A stretch of 64,000 bases of DNA from Paraburkholderia sp. BL25I1N1 (GTDB lineage Bacteria; Pseudomonadota; Gammaproteobacteria; Burkholderiales; Burkholderiaceae). Both the position numbers and the translations under genes were made by a program. How positions within the stretch are numbered: the first letter of the stretch is position 1; each line of letters starts with the position of its first letter. Under the pieces are notes generated by a model. The model saw nothing but the letters and a program-made list of their open reading frames with translations. It was not told where the DNA came from and ran no database searches. The stretch covers positions 238,218 to 302,217 of the forward strand of contig NZ_PVZB01000008.1 in the NCBI RefSeq assembly GCF_003002025.1, read 5' to 3'. Positions 53,886 through 63,499 of this stretch are shown one piece after another.

Positions 53886-55925
53886 TCAGGAGGCCGCTCC
53901 ACCGTCGGTACTGGCGTCTTGTGTCTGAAGGCTCTGTGGTGGATTGGGTTTTGGGGGTGGAGGTGTCGTGGTACCGCCTGATTCGCGCGCTGGAGGCGTC
54001 ACAATGAGGTTTTGCTCAATTTCAGCGCCCGGAGCGACGACAATCAACCGTTTCGCGCTCAACGGTTGACCTTTGGAATCAACGCCGTCCGTCGCACTGA
54101 TGACACGTGACCCTGCCAGAACCCGGGCTATGGCGAAGTCGCCGTTCGAGTCTGTCGTATCAGTGTAGTCCTTCGCATTGCTATTTGCGTCACCGCTAAT
54201 TCGCACAGTGACGTTGACAGCAGGTTTCTGTACCGCTGCCTGACCTGCAGTCCCGACATCGTAGAACGTGACCCGGCCTACAACATCACCAGTGGAAGCA
54301 CTACTCTTAGCAGTTTGGGCTACAGACTTCGGGAACAGACCTTCGACCATACCTCGAATCTGCAACAACACGAGCTCCGAAGAAAATCCCGATATGAAAC
54401 CGACAGCGATTCCCGACCCGGCGCTAGCCGGCGCTATCGCGTAAAAGGCAACCATGGCGATGAAAGGTGCAGTGACCAGTTGCATGATTTGGAAGACGAC
54501 CGCTTCACGCACGGTCTTGAAATCAAGCCTCGGTTGGTCTGATGTTCCTTCTTCATACCCGGCTTCCGACCGTTTCTGCAATTCCGGTATCCGCCTCGTC
54601 AAGGCGATTGCGGCACCCAGAAACGCGAGCAGCACGATGTAATAAGGAAGGACGAACCCACCTTCAATGACCTGATACTGCTTGCGGCCCAACGAGTTCA
54701 GTGTCTGCTCATAGGATGGGTCGGTTTTTGACAAATTCTTTGTCTTGCCCACGCCACCCTTAACGCTTGCGCCGCTTAACCCGCTCTCGCCGCTTGCCTC
54801 GCTGGACCCGCTAGCGGCAGCTTGGCCTGTCACAGTACTGCCGCTGCTTGTCTGACCAGCACTGCTTCCCGCTTTTGCGTCGCCTGCAGAACTTGGGCCG
54901 CCGTCGTTGCCACCCGAACGCGAAGACTGCCGGTCAAAAACGCCGGCCGTGCCATAGGTTCCTCCGATAACAATCAGCCATGGGTACGAGGGCTCGTAGA
55001 CGAAACCATCGTGTTTACCGAATCGACGCTCGAAGGTGTTTGACGCTCCTTGCGCTGGTACCGCCGTGTCTTTATCTGCGGGCGGCTTGCCATTCGAGGT
55101 TGAAGTCGCATCGGGCGCGCTCGCTGCACTTCCGGCGCTCGCCTCAACTACCGCACTTCCAGGGGGAGACGTTTTCGACTGCCCCGTCGAGTTCGGCTTT
55201 GCTTTCTTGACACTCGACTTCGTTCCTTTCGCAAGAGGAGGTGAGGCAGGGACCGGCGCGCTGCCCGGGGTTGCTGTCGACGAACTCGTCCCCTTGGCGC
55301 CGGTTGAGGGTCCTTGTTTTGAGCCAGGGCCGCCTAGTGAAGTACCGGCATTGTTAGATTGTTCAGCCAGTGGGACCCCTGTTGCATTTCCGGTCGTTCC
55401 ATCAAACCGCATTGCCAAGTCATCCGCGCCGCACCGAATTGACGCGGGAATGCCCGGGTCACTTCGCGCATCAACGCACCCTCTTATCAGACTTATCGGC
55501 CCTACGACGTCGGGCTGCCACGGATTGGTGACCGGCACAATCATGACCACAATAGTGCTCAGGGTGAAAACGTAGGAAAAGCGAAAACTTTGGCGGCGGC
55601 GTCTGTCCTGCTCTTCTGCCCGGTTCGTCGCATCACCTGTGAAGGTGACAATGAACCATATACCGAAGGCTAAACCGAGAACGACAAGGGCGATGAAGGG
55701 CGCCAGTTGAGGCCATTCGAACGACTCTGCCTTGTGTACGCTGTAGGCGGACGCTCCGATGTACACCACCAAGACCAGGAATACCACCCACGGAAGAAAC
55801 ACCTCTACCCAGGGCGGGAAGACGAGACGCTCGGCGCGCCCGAGAAACCGGTTGTACCGCACAAGCGTTGCCAGTATACGCCTGGGCCTCGTTCTACTGC
55901 GCTCCGGACCCCCACTAAACGCCAT
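53886..55925 (-). CDS. Multi-pass membrane protein with low-complexity loop and carboxypeptidase regulatory-like C-terminus
   Basis: 679 residues, family not recognised. Three N-terminal helices (about 40-63, 75-97, 114-133), then a 250-residue loop rich in Ser, Gly, Ala and Pro (about 170-400), three further helices (about 425-530), and a C-terminal beta-sandwich-like domain (GDVVGRVTFYDVG, TTDSNGDFAIARVLAG) similar to CarboxypepD_reg/Cna-B folds, ending in a Pro-rich tail. The loop sits between helix blocks and is likely extracytoplasmic. Start ATG 55925. It is convergent with the H-NS gene. Confidence 0.72.
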   Translation of the reverse strand: MAFSGGPERSRTRPRRILATLVRYNRFLGRAERLVFPPWVEVFLPWVVFLVLVVYIGASAYSVHKAESFEWPQLAPFIALVVLGLAFGIWFIVTFTGDATNRAEEQDRRRRQSFRFSYVFTLSTIVVMIVPVTNPWQPDVVGPISLIRGCVDARSDPGIPASIRCGADDLAMRFDGTTGNATGVPLAEQSNNAGTSLGGPGSKQGPSTGAKGTSSSTATPGSAPVPASPPLAKGTKSSVKKAKPNSTGQSKTSPPGSAVVEASAGSAASAPDATSTSNGKPPADKDTAVPAQGASNTFERRFGKHDGFVYEPSYPWLIVIGGTYGTAGVFDRQSSRSGGNDGGPSSAGDAKAGSSAGQTSSGSTVTGQAAASGSSEASGESGLSGASVKGGVGKTKNLSKTDPSYEQTLNSLGRKQYQVIEGGFVLPYYIVLLAFLGAAIALTRRIPELQKRSEAGYEEGTSDQPRLDFKTVREAVVFQIMQLVTAPFIAMVAFYAIAPASAGSGIAVGFISGFSSELVLLQIRGMVEGLFPKSVAQTAKSSASTGDVVGRVTFYDVGTAGQAAVQKPAVNVTVRISGDANSNAKDYTDTTDSNGDFAIARVLAGSRVISATDGVDSKGQPLSAKRLIVVAPGAEIEQNLIVTPPARESGGTTTPPPPKPNPPQSLQTQDASTDGGAAS

Positions 55926-56143
55926 TTGGACCTCCGTTCATCGTTTTTTCAGCCCGCTGACGAATGCTGTCTAGAGCCTGGTAGAGAAGGGAATGTCGGG
56001 CTTTCCTAGCAGGCACGCGTGACTGGCACCAGGCGCATCACGAAGCTCGAAAGCATCGGATGCGTCCACTGCGACGCGCAAAGCATAGCCGCCGTTTCCG
56101 CTACGCTTCGCGGGGGCTCCAAAACCATCAAGCGCCGTGTGAG

Positions 56144-56797
56144 TTATGTGAGGGTGGGCCATGCTTGCTGCAATGCTGTTTGCGTGCCCATGAAGCAGCT
56201 CCGGTCAAAGCCTGCCAAGATAGGCGTCGGCCCGTTTCGGCCGTCAGAGTACTGCCAGAGTCGCCACGATTTCCATACCCGATTGGGAACAGACTGGGGC
56301 TGACTGTTATAGTTTGCATACCATAGAAGACAGTTGCTCAGAGGGCACGCTGGGTCAGCTACCTCGTCAGCATGCGTTACCAAATTGCTGCCGTAGACCA
56401 AAGGCCAGCGACCAGTTCTTTGATTGACCAGAGAGACAAAAGTACACGCGTCCTCTACCGACATGTCGGGACCACTCGTGCTGGTCTCATAATCGAGGGC
56501 GAGCAGTGTTGCTGCATCCGAGACTTGGTCAACGCCCCATTGGAATGTGTTGAGGAAGTTGTCCACTTGAGATTCAGGGGGGAGACCGCTCGAGAAGTGG
56601 TATGCCCCCCACAGCAAGCCCAGCGCGGATGCTTCGTACCGACGTCGTTCGTACAAAGGGTCTTGCCACGTTGCACCCTCGGTCGCCTTGTGAATCACAG
56701 CGATAATACCTGCTGTCTGTGCGTCACTCAGGACAACCGGGTTGTCATGGTTAACATCTAGCACCCCATCGAAGGTCCCATCCATGGTAATTGGCAT
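56144..56797 (-). CDS. Glycoside hydrolase family 25 lysozyme-like protein
   Basis: 217 residues, ATG 56797 with AGGAG. GH25 motifs: GVLDVNHDNPV (catalytic-site Asp), IAVIHKATEGATWQDPLYE, GAYHFSSGLPPESQVDNFL, LLALDYETS with the DxE acid pair, and RLWQYSDGRNG near the end. It cleaves the peptidoglycan glycan backbone. No signal peptide is present, as in phage endolysins or secretion-system substrates. Flanked by two membrane proteins on the same strand, it may be delivered or phage-derived. Confidence 0.9.
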   Translation of the reverse strand: MPITMDGTFDGVLDVNHDNPVVLSDAQTAGIIAVIHKATEGATWQDPLYERRRYEASALGLLWGAYHFSSGLPPESQVDNFLNTFQWGVDQVSDAATLLALDYETSTSGPDMSVEDACTFVSLVNQRTGRWPLVYGSNLVTHADEVADPACPLSNCLLWYANYNSQPQSVPNRVWKSWRLWQYSDGRNGPTPILAGFDRSCFMGTQTALQQAWPTLT

Positions 56798-56987
56798 GAC
56801 TATCTCCTAAATTCGTGAGTAGTGTATTCATACTGCGAATATGCAAGTTCATGCTAACAATATGGCCAGCGTGGTTGGAAATTCAGTACTCAATTTCTGT
56901 GGAGTCAGCGTCTGCACATCCTTGGGTTTGATGCATTGGCACCAAGACATGGGGTGAAATGCGGAAGTAAGTTGAACCAAGAGGCCG

Positions 56988-58568
56988 TCAATTCGACTCA
57001 GCTATGAGAAACCCCGTGCAAGCGTCATCGCGAATCAGTGAAAATTGGAAGAGTGTGACACTTTCTAGTACATCCAGACTCGACTTTTCTGTTGGATGTA
57101 AAGCTTTTGCAGCGGCTAGTACAATCGACTTCGCATTTAGAACATCGAATGGGTATTTTGTGAGCACGCTGCGTCCATAAAGGAGTCTGTCGCTGGATGA
57201 AACGTCGACTGCCGGGTATGTATTACTCGAGACCTCGGCAGTCGATTCCGCAACCGGAGCGTTGTTTGCATCACGATATGGTTGACGCGTTGCAGATGGG
57301 TCCGCGCCCATTGGTGGGTCAGAGCCTGCTGTACTGGACGTCGGCGCCGAAGTACGGCTGTCCGAGGTGAATGTTTGGAGAGGAGACTGCGACCGCATTA
57401 CCAGACCGCATTGCTCTTCATATCTCGCTAGCAGGAGACAAATGGATTCCACATCGGCTAAGCCGAGCGATATGATGTTCGTCGCTCCTTCACCGAGTCT
57501 ACGTCGGACCACGGCCTGTGAACCAAAAAATAATACCAGTTTGAACGGCAGCCCCGTTCGAATAGAAATAAGGATGGGGTCCATGGACGCTAGCTGTTCA
57601 ATTGATGTAATGCCTTCTGCGGCGAGCAATGATGACGTGGCGGCAGTGACTCCCTGAAGGGAAATCAGTTGGTCCGGGAGTTCTATGCTTGCTCGCGAAC
57701 CTAGACCTCTGAGCGCGAGGCTCCGAATCGTCTTAACGAGAGCGTCAACGGGGAGTGCGCTAATTGCAAATGCGATAGCGGTGTGACCGACACCCCCACT
57801 GCCCGAACCGAACGCAATTCCAACAGGGACAGCGAGTGCCAACCTTAGTGAATACCAATATGCGTCAGAGACGTTCAAGCTTCGCTTGCGTACGCTCAGA
57901 ACTGCGTCGCCAATTGAAAACAGATAGGCGCCCGCTATAGCGCTAACAACCAGTGCAGTGCTAGCCCCCCAGATTGTTTTCGAATCAAAGACAAGATACA
58001 TAGCCAGTATGCTCTGTCCAAAGACAATGGAAACTGTCAAAAAAAGCGGTACTATGAAAGGGCCAATCCCGTATTGGTCGATGTATACGCGCTCAAACAG
58101 CGCTTGCGTTTCTGTCGAAGTCAGAGTTTCAATGTCGCGCAAGGTTGTGTCACGAGTCGAGCTTCCCGTGATACCGTACTTTGCGATGCGATTTGACCAG
58201 AAATTTACGAGATAGACCCGTATTGCCGTGTCGGTTAGTCCGTTCTGAAACTCGTCATATCGAACGTACCATCCTCGGTCAAGAAACCTGATAAAAGGGG
58301 CCGCTGCGAGCCAAGTGGACAGAATCGAGGCAACGGAAATTACCCTGAACTCAAGACTCCTTGGGTCGATGCGGTCCTGCCACGCGGCCAATAAACTGAG
58401 ACCTATAAGCTGAACTAGGCCCACCAGTGTCCATAAGCGCACGGTCCGCGCACCCTCATTCCGTAACGTCGACTTCGGAATTTCCAGGCGACCCGATTCG
58501 TGTGCACTTATCCGACCTAATAAGCCGGTTACACCGTAGCTGGCAGGGCAGTCGTCAACATTGCTCAT
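56988..58568 (-). CDS. Multi-pass membrane protein with helix-hairpin-helix-like region
   Basis: 526 residues from ATG 58568 (GGAGGG upstream). About six transmembrane helices lie between residues 45 and 290 (VRLWTLVGLVQLIGLSLLAA, FIVPLFLTVSIVFGQSILAM and others). Residues about 310-370 (LISLQGVTAATSSLLAAEGI, TSIEQLASMDPILISIRTGL) resemble tandem helix-hairpin-helix/SAM-like units. A Ser/Thr-rich linker and a short C-terminal domain follow. Family not recognised. Same strand as the lysozyme and DUF5675 genes. Confidence 0.7.
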   Translation of the reverse strand: MSNVDDCPASYGVTGLLGRISAHESGRLEIPKSTLRNEGARTVRLWTLVGLVQLIGLSLLAAWQDRIDPRSLEFRVISVASILSTWLAAAPFIRFLDRGWYVRYDEFQNGLTDTAIRVYLVNFWSNRIAKYGITGSSTRDTTLRDIETLTSTETQALFERVYIDQYGIGPFIVPLFLTVSIVFGQSILAMYLVFDSKTIWGASTALVVSAIAGAYLFSIGDAVLSVRKRSLNVSDAYWYSLRLALAVPVGIAFGSGSGGVGHTAIAFAISALPVDALVKTIRSLALRGLGSRASIELPDQLISLQGVTAATSSLLAAEGITSIEQLASMDPILISIRTGLPFKLVLFFGSQAVVRRRLGEGATNIISLGLADVESICLLLARYEEQCGLVMRSQSPLQTFTSDSRTSAPTSSTAGSDPPMGADPSATRQPYRDANNAPVAESTAEVSSNTYPAVDVSSSDRLLYGRSVLTKYPFDVLNAKSIVLAAAKALHPTEKSSLDVLESVTLFQFSLIRDDACTGFLIAESN

Positions 58569-58798
58569 GTTTGCTACCCTCCATGCCTCGTGATGTTCGC
58601 AACAAATTCGCAGCCTGCTCCTCAACTAAGTGACGCATATGCCCAGAGACCGAACGGTACCGTCACCTCGTTTGGCGGCAATACCTTCTAAGGAGGGCTC
58701 GCGCACGGATGTCGTTCGTCGTTTGAGTGGACCGCGCTCTCGAACTCAAGACAGAAACCCCGAGGTCCCTCATCAAACCACGTGCACCCGTTGATTGT

Positions 58799-59266
58799 CT
58801 ACGCGCTCGTCGACGTAACGGGTTGAGCCGCGAGTATTGGAGCCGGCTGGACCGTTATCTGAATGGGTTCCTGGTTCTGCTGCGCCGCCTTTACCTTTGC
58901 CATTAGCGCAGCGAACGCTACCGTGCTATTGAGCACTTGGTTGTCGCCCATTTGAGTTCCGACCAAAATGCAACCCTCGGTATCCTGTGGGAAGTTGCCG
59001 ATGTGGATTCGAATCCCAAGAAAGCCGGGAACATTGTCAAGAATCGGACTGTAGTAGCCGTCTCGGGCGAAATAGGAAACTTCGACCGCGTAGGTGCCTA
59101 TCGGGATTGCAGTTTTCCCTGGCACTTTCCAGTAGCCGACCGGCTGGCCGGACACCTCTCGAACAGCGGGCTCCAAGGTAAAGCATTGGAACTCGCCGTC
59201 AACCGACAGCTCCCCCTCCACGGACCGAGACGTCTGCGTAGAACGTTGCAATAGCATCTGCATCAT
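58799..59266 (-). CDS. DUF5675 family protein
   Basis: 155 residues from ATG 59266; ATG 59263 is equally possible. The core (ELSVDGEFQCFTLEPAVREV, KTAIPIGTYAVEVSYFARDG, GIRIHIGNFPQDTEGCILVG) matches DUF5675, a family of phage and secretion-associated proteins with an L,D-transpeptidase-like IHxGN...GC motif. The His and Cys needed for such an active site are present. With the GH25 gene two loci away, a cell-wall role is plausible but unproven. Confidence 0.82.
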   Translation of the reverse strand: MMQMLLQRSTQTSRSVEGELSVDGEFQCFTLEPAVREVSGQPVGYWKVPGKTAIPIGTYAVEVSYFARDGYYSPILDNVPGFLGIRIHIGNFPQDTEGCILVGTQMGDNQVLNSTVAFAALMAKVKAAQQNQEPIQITVQPAPILAAQPVTSTSA

Positions 59267-59860
59267 GTCCCCCAACGTACTCTGTCGCCGGCTTGGAGAG
59301 CTTCTGTCAGTCTAATTTAGGTCGGTACGCCGAAAATAGCAGGAGGAAGTGTCCAAAGAATGCGAAGAAATGTGCGGTAGGTCACATAAGCCGATAGGCA
59401 CTGGCTGATACGACCGGCTTGGAACATACCGGTGGCTTCGGTGACATCCTAGTGACGTGCTCATTCCGCCGCTGTTCTGCGAGGGGTCCTGTGGTGAGTG
59501 ATGAGGGCGCCGATACCTCACCGCTGATGCTGTCCGATGCCCCAAGCCGGGCGGGGCTGTGTTCGCTATAGCTCGAGTCGGTGACTGTCGCTCTGCACGA
59601 GCACGGTTCACATGGATTTTCCGTCGCGGCTCTGCTGGCTTCCACTACGCCGAAGCGCCTAGCGTTTTCGGCAGGGACAGGAGAGAGGATGTCGCGAACT
59701 TGTCGAGCGAATTGTGCTGCGATTGCCATCAGGCGAAAAACCGGTCTCGTGTGAACTTGCAACGACATTCCTGTAGCTTGATATCATTACGCTCGAAAAC
59801 TCGGCAGCCACTGGGTGCACGGGTCGGGAAGCCAAACTGAAAAATTAGACACGCGCGAGA
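59267..59860. other. 594-bp divergent region before the phosphoesterase operon
   Basis: Several overlapping short frames exist but none has a ribosome site or family resemblance. A promoter-like pair, TTGCAA at 59757-59762 and TGATAT at 59779-59784 (16-bp spacing), points toward the phosphoesterase gene about 75 bp away. Confidence 0.45.
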
Positions 59861-62257
59861 ATGAAAGAGACCGTAGTAGTGCATCTATCAGACCTGCATT
59901 TTGGGGGCTCATTCCAGGATGGAAAGTGGAGGTCGTTAACCACCGTTGCGAAAGATGTACACCCTGACCTAGTTGTAGTTACCGGAGACATCGTAAATAC
60001 ACCGTGGCGCTGGACCTTAAAGAAGGCTGCGGGGCAACTACGCGAACTTCGAAGCGAACTGCGCCGGAATACTGGAAAAGGCAATCTCGAACTGCTGGTC
60101 GTACCGGGCAACCACGATACACGATATACAGGTCTATTTGCTTTGAACTGGGCATATAAACTTGCCGCCCTCAGTGCTGCAGCGTCTGCCGGTCTCGTAT
60201 ATCTCGATTGTACAAAAAGTTCTATCGCGGCTGGAGCCCTCGCCCTCGCATTCCTTGTCTTGCGGGCTACTGTTAGCGCCAACCTCGGCAAGCATTTGGG
60301 CGACATGCTTTTGCGTGACTTCCGGAGCTACCCACAACTTGGGGTCGGCGTTATCGGCTTCGATTCCGCAAGCACCCCTAGATTCGGTGCTCATGGTCGG
60401 CTCCCTGCAGGATTGATTACCCAACGACTCGAAAGCATTTTTGGTGCAGTTGATGGTGGGGCAAAGACAGAAGAGATGGCCAAAAATGAATCGCTGTTCT
60501 GGATTGCAGCGGTCCACCATCACCCCCTTCCAATCCCCTATGACTCAAAGCACGAGTCGGTGATGATTATGGAGAATGCGGGCACCTTGCTGCAGCAACT
60601 ACTGATGAGGCGAGTGCCCTTGGTGCTCCATGGTCACAAGCACCATCGCCACTTTGCGAGACTCAAAACGCGACTTCGGGATGGGACGGACCGCGAGATA
60701 TCCGTACTGGCAGCAGGCACGCCCACCGAGGATAACTCTTCGGAAAAGCGTCCGCACAGTTTCAACGTGTTGCGAATATCGAGTACGCATCGGGTCGCCA
60801 TAGACGTTTATGAGGCACCCTCGGAAGATGGCTCTTTTGAGCGCCAGGATGAAATCCAGCTCACGTCAGAGCATGAGTATGCACAGCGCAGCTTCGCGCG
60901 ACTCAAAGTCAGTAAGCAGCTATATTGCAACCGCATGTTTCACTCGGCCCTTGTCGACGAGTCTGGGAACGCGTTACTTGCGCGGGAGTTCGCTGGCGTA
61001 AAAACCAAATCGCCCATACAGGAATTCCCCTATGATTTCCCTGCCTCATGCGAGCAGGGTGAAATCCATACTGCTAATGCCGCCATTTCCACTCACGTAG
61101 GGCCGACCGCTTCCACTAGCTTTAGATGGCTGCCGAATGGAGACGCGAGCTGTCGCGTAAGCTTCGGAGAGCGCGGGCTGCAAGTTGATGATGAGCCGAT
61201 TGATTTCTATATGTCGTACCAGGCGAACAACGCGTTTGCGTTGGATTCCGTTCAGTATGCGTACATGTACCCGAAGTTCAGCGGAGAGCGCACGGAGCAT
61301 ATGATTTACTCGGTGCCTGATTGTCTGGCAGTTGAGGAGTTATACCTACAGCTTCGCTTTCCTGCAGGCATGCAAATCCCCTCCAAACTGGACTTGCAGA
61401 TGGCTCCGCACCGCGGAGCAACGGCGAACGAATGGTCAAAAATGCCTAGCGGGTCGGTAACGCTCGTGCATAGCAGCCAAATGATATTGGCCAGAATACC
61501 TGCACCGGACCCGGGCTCGGCGTACCGGTTTCTCTGGGAAGTGCCAAAAAAAGAATGGACAAGCAGTCACCAGCACAAGCGACTAGAAGGTGCGCTAGCC
61601 GGTGTCCGGAAGCGGCTTTCCTCGGCGACTGCGGACGCGTTAGTGATAGCGCAAGGCATACAGGACTTCCTTATCGCGAGCTCTCAACTAGCCAGCAAAT
61701 TGCTGGCGGCTGACCCCGCTCGTGAAGGCGAACTTTACGACCACCTAGCGGCCTACCTCTTTGCTTACGACCGCGATTCGGGCGTGCTCCATCCAATCGG
61801 CGTTGCGGGTCGCGCCGACCAAAGCGTTGAGACATTCGGATACGGCCTAGGGCTCCCAGGCCGAGCCTTCAAGACAGGCGAAGTAACTGTATTTGACCCT
61901 GAAGCACCTGACGTGATTCGTGCTCAGACTTCAGTGAACGACCACTACGTCGTCGAAAGCAGGCCGCAACGGACTGTGGGTTCCACAGTCGGTGAACTCG
62001 TTGGACGGGCCATTGATTCCGAGACTTCCAATGACGCCGCGTGTGCGTCGGTCGCACTGCCGATGGCCTGTGAAGGAGAAAATCAACAGCCCTTCGCTGT
62101 GATTCTGCTATCTTTCAACGGATTCACCGGGCTTCTACGCCTGTCAGATACCTACAGTGAACGTTCGCTCTCGGAACTGAGCGCCGGCGCACACCTATTG
62201 CTTACCCAATTGATTACTGGGACTATACTGAAACAACGAACCGGGAGTCGACCATGA
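59861..62257 (+). CDS. Metallophosphoesterase with membrane hairpin and GAF-like C-terminal domain
   Basis: 798 residues. Calcineurin-like motifs in order: HLSDLHFGG (Asp11, His13), VTGDIVN (Asp43), VPGNHDTRY (Asn84, His85), AVHHHPLP and LHGHKHHRH. Two hydrophobic helices (about 98-116 and 122-140) interrupt the domain right after the GNHD motif, anchoring it in the membrane. A beta-rich middle part (about 300-560) follows, then a GAF-like region in the last 170 residues (YDRDSGVLHPIGVAG, FGYGLGLPGRAFKTGEV, ASVALPM). It looks like a sensor-coupled phosphodiesterase or nuclease. It overlaps a small ORF by 4 nt. Confidence 0.82.
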   Translation: MKETVVVHLSDLHFGGSFQDGKWRSLTTVAKDVHPDLVVVTGDIVNTPWRWTLKKAAGQLRELRSELRRNTGKGNLELLVVPGNHDTRYTGLFALNWAYKLAALSAAASAGLVYLDCTKSSIAAGALALAFLVLRATVSANLGKHLGDMLLRDFRSYPQLGVGVIGFDSASTPRFGAHGRLPAGLITQRLESIFGAVDGGAKTEEMAKNESLFWIAAVHHHPLPIPYDSKHESVMIMENAGTLLQQLLMRRVPLVLHGHKHHRHFARLKTRLRDGTDREISVLAAGTPTEDNSSEKRPHSFNVLRISSTHRVAIDVYEAPSEDGSFERQDEIQLTSEHEYAQRSFARLKVSKQLYCNRMFHSALVDESGNALLAREFAGVKTKSPIQEFPYDFPASCEQGEIHTANAAISTHVGPTASTSFRWLPNGDASCRVSFGERGLQVDDEPIDFYMSYQANNAFALDSVQYAYMYPKFSGERTEHMIYSVPDCLAVEELYLQLRFPAGMQIPSKLDLQMAPHRGATANEWSKMPSGSVTLVHSSQMILARIPAPDPGSAYRFLWEVPKKEWTSSHQHKRLEGALAGVRKRLSSATADALVIAQGIQDFLIASSQLASKLLAADPAREGELYDHLAAYLFAYDRDSGVLHPIGVAGRADQSVETFGYGLGLPGRAFKTGEVTVFDPEAPDVIRAQTSVNDHYVVESRPQRTVGSTVGELVGRAIDSETSNDAACASVALPMACEGENQQPFAVILLSFNGFTGLLRLSDTYSERSLSELSAGAHLLLTQLITGTILKQRTGSRP

Positions 62258-62448
62258 AGGGCCATGACGGTAAAATCTACAGCACCGCGTTGCTTGGAGC
62301 GTCGCCGACGTCCGTAAAGGCACTCGTCGAAACGGTACAGCACAAACAAGGGACGAGGGCCGGTCAACACGGGCCTACCCGGCAAACTCCAGCACGCATG
62401 GTCATCAAGGATGGCATGGTTGTGGTGCTCACAGCCGTCCGCCGCTAA
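62254..62448 (+). CDS. Small protein of 64 residues coupled to the phosphoesterase
   Basis: The start ATG overlaps the phosphoesterase stop as ATGA, so it is translated with it. Sequence MKGHDGKIYSTALLGASPTS, a basic Gln/Thr/Pro-rich middle and a C-terminal strand VIKDGMVVVLTAVRR. No family, signal or membrane segment is recognised. The coupling suggests a partner or inhibitor of the phosphoesterase. Confidence 0.68.
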   Translation: MKGHDGKIYSTALLGASPTSVKALVETVQHKQGTRAGQHGPTRQTPARMVIKDGMVVVLTAVRR

Positions 62449-62485
62449 CCTTGTCCGTGGCTTCAAACCATCAGATGTTTCCGAC

Positions 62486-62500
62486 GCCCCTTAAAGGGGC
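62486..62500 (+). terminator. Terminator-like hairpin after the phosphoesterase operon
   Basis: GCCCC-TTAAA-GGGGC forms a strong stem 38 nt after the operon stop, followed by a T-rich stretch (ATTGGGTTTGTATTTATT). It is likely an intrinsic terminator. Confidence 0.65.
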
Positions 62501-63499
62501 ATTGGGTTTGTATTTATTACAATCGCTTAGTGACGTGTTTTGCACGTCCCAGGTTCCACTGAGGTTGCCACGAACGCTCAGTAGCGGCTCACTTTCATGT
62601 CTCGCCCCCCGTCCTCGGTCTTAATCTTTCGATTAGAATCAGTCACCTCGGTAACGACTCGCTCCCCCAACGCCTTGAGGTTCGTCAGCGGAACATTGGA
62701 CGCGTGGGTTGAATTGGCAGATGAACTATCGCGCTGTCCATAGTCCGCGCCGTCTGGTCGACCATGTAAGCCGTCGCCAAGTAGTTGGCCGCCACGAGCG
62801 TCGGCAGCGAAGGAGGCGGTCGCTCTCCAAACGGCCCCACCAAGGAAGTATCGGCGAAGAAGCTAACTGCTCCCGAGAAGGTCGTTGCAAAATCGTGCCG
62901 CAGTCGCCGCACCTCCCCATCGGACGCGCACCGTTGCTTGCGAGTGCTTGGCTGGCAGAGCCCAAAGGCGGCACGCGAACGCTGGCTGGGCTCGAGACCC
63001 AGCCAGTTCGGTTGCTGAACCTGCAGCGCTTAAAGCCAAATGCGGTCATACGCAACTCATCACCGCCGACTACATCCTCGAATTGACCCTATACGGCCCG
63101 AGACAGTTGCGTAGCTGGAGTGCATGTACATAGGCGTTGAACACCAGCCCACGAAGGTAGCAGCGCGTGAGATAGTCCGAAACAGCTCACGATTTGAGCA
63201 ACGAGAATCATTGACCCCAGTGTTACGGGTGTGTTCACCAATGCGGCTAGGCGACCCGCGGGAGAAAGGCCAATCATTGGCGGAGCGGCTTTGTGGCCAA
63301 GAAAAGCCCGTTCCCGCCGCGCCCTCGCCAAGAAATTCCCGCTTCGCTGCTCAATACTTCAATACTCGGTGCCGCCCTCGCCGTTCTGAACATGCGGGGC
63401 GCTGGCTGCGATAAAGCGACGCTGCCCCGCCTAGTCGATACATCCTCTAGACAGTTCAATCGCCTACCTGGGTGAGGCAGGTGCTCCCAGCGTACCCTC
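62501..63499. other. 1-kb region with degenerate reading frames
   Basis: No intact gene. On the minus strand, three frame segments look coding in sequence: MTAFGFKR (around 63045), then AAFGLCQPSTRKQRCASDGE through FATTFSGAVSFFADTSLVG to DQTARTMD (about 63000-62745), then TNLKALGERVVTEVTDSNRK to RDMKVSRY ending at a stop near 62585. Joining them needs two frameshifts, as in a decayed gene. The plus strand also gives an open frame here (62785-63018), so the coding strand is uncertain. Confidence 0.4.
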
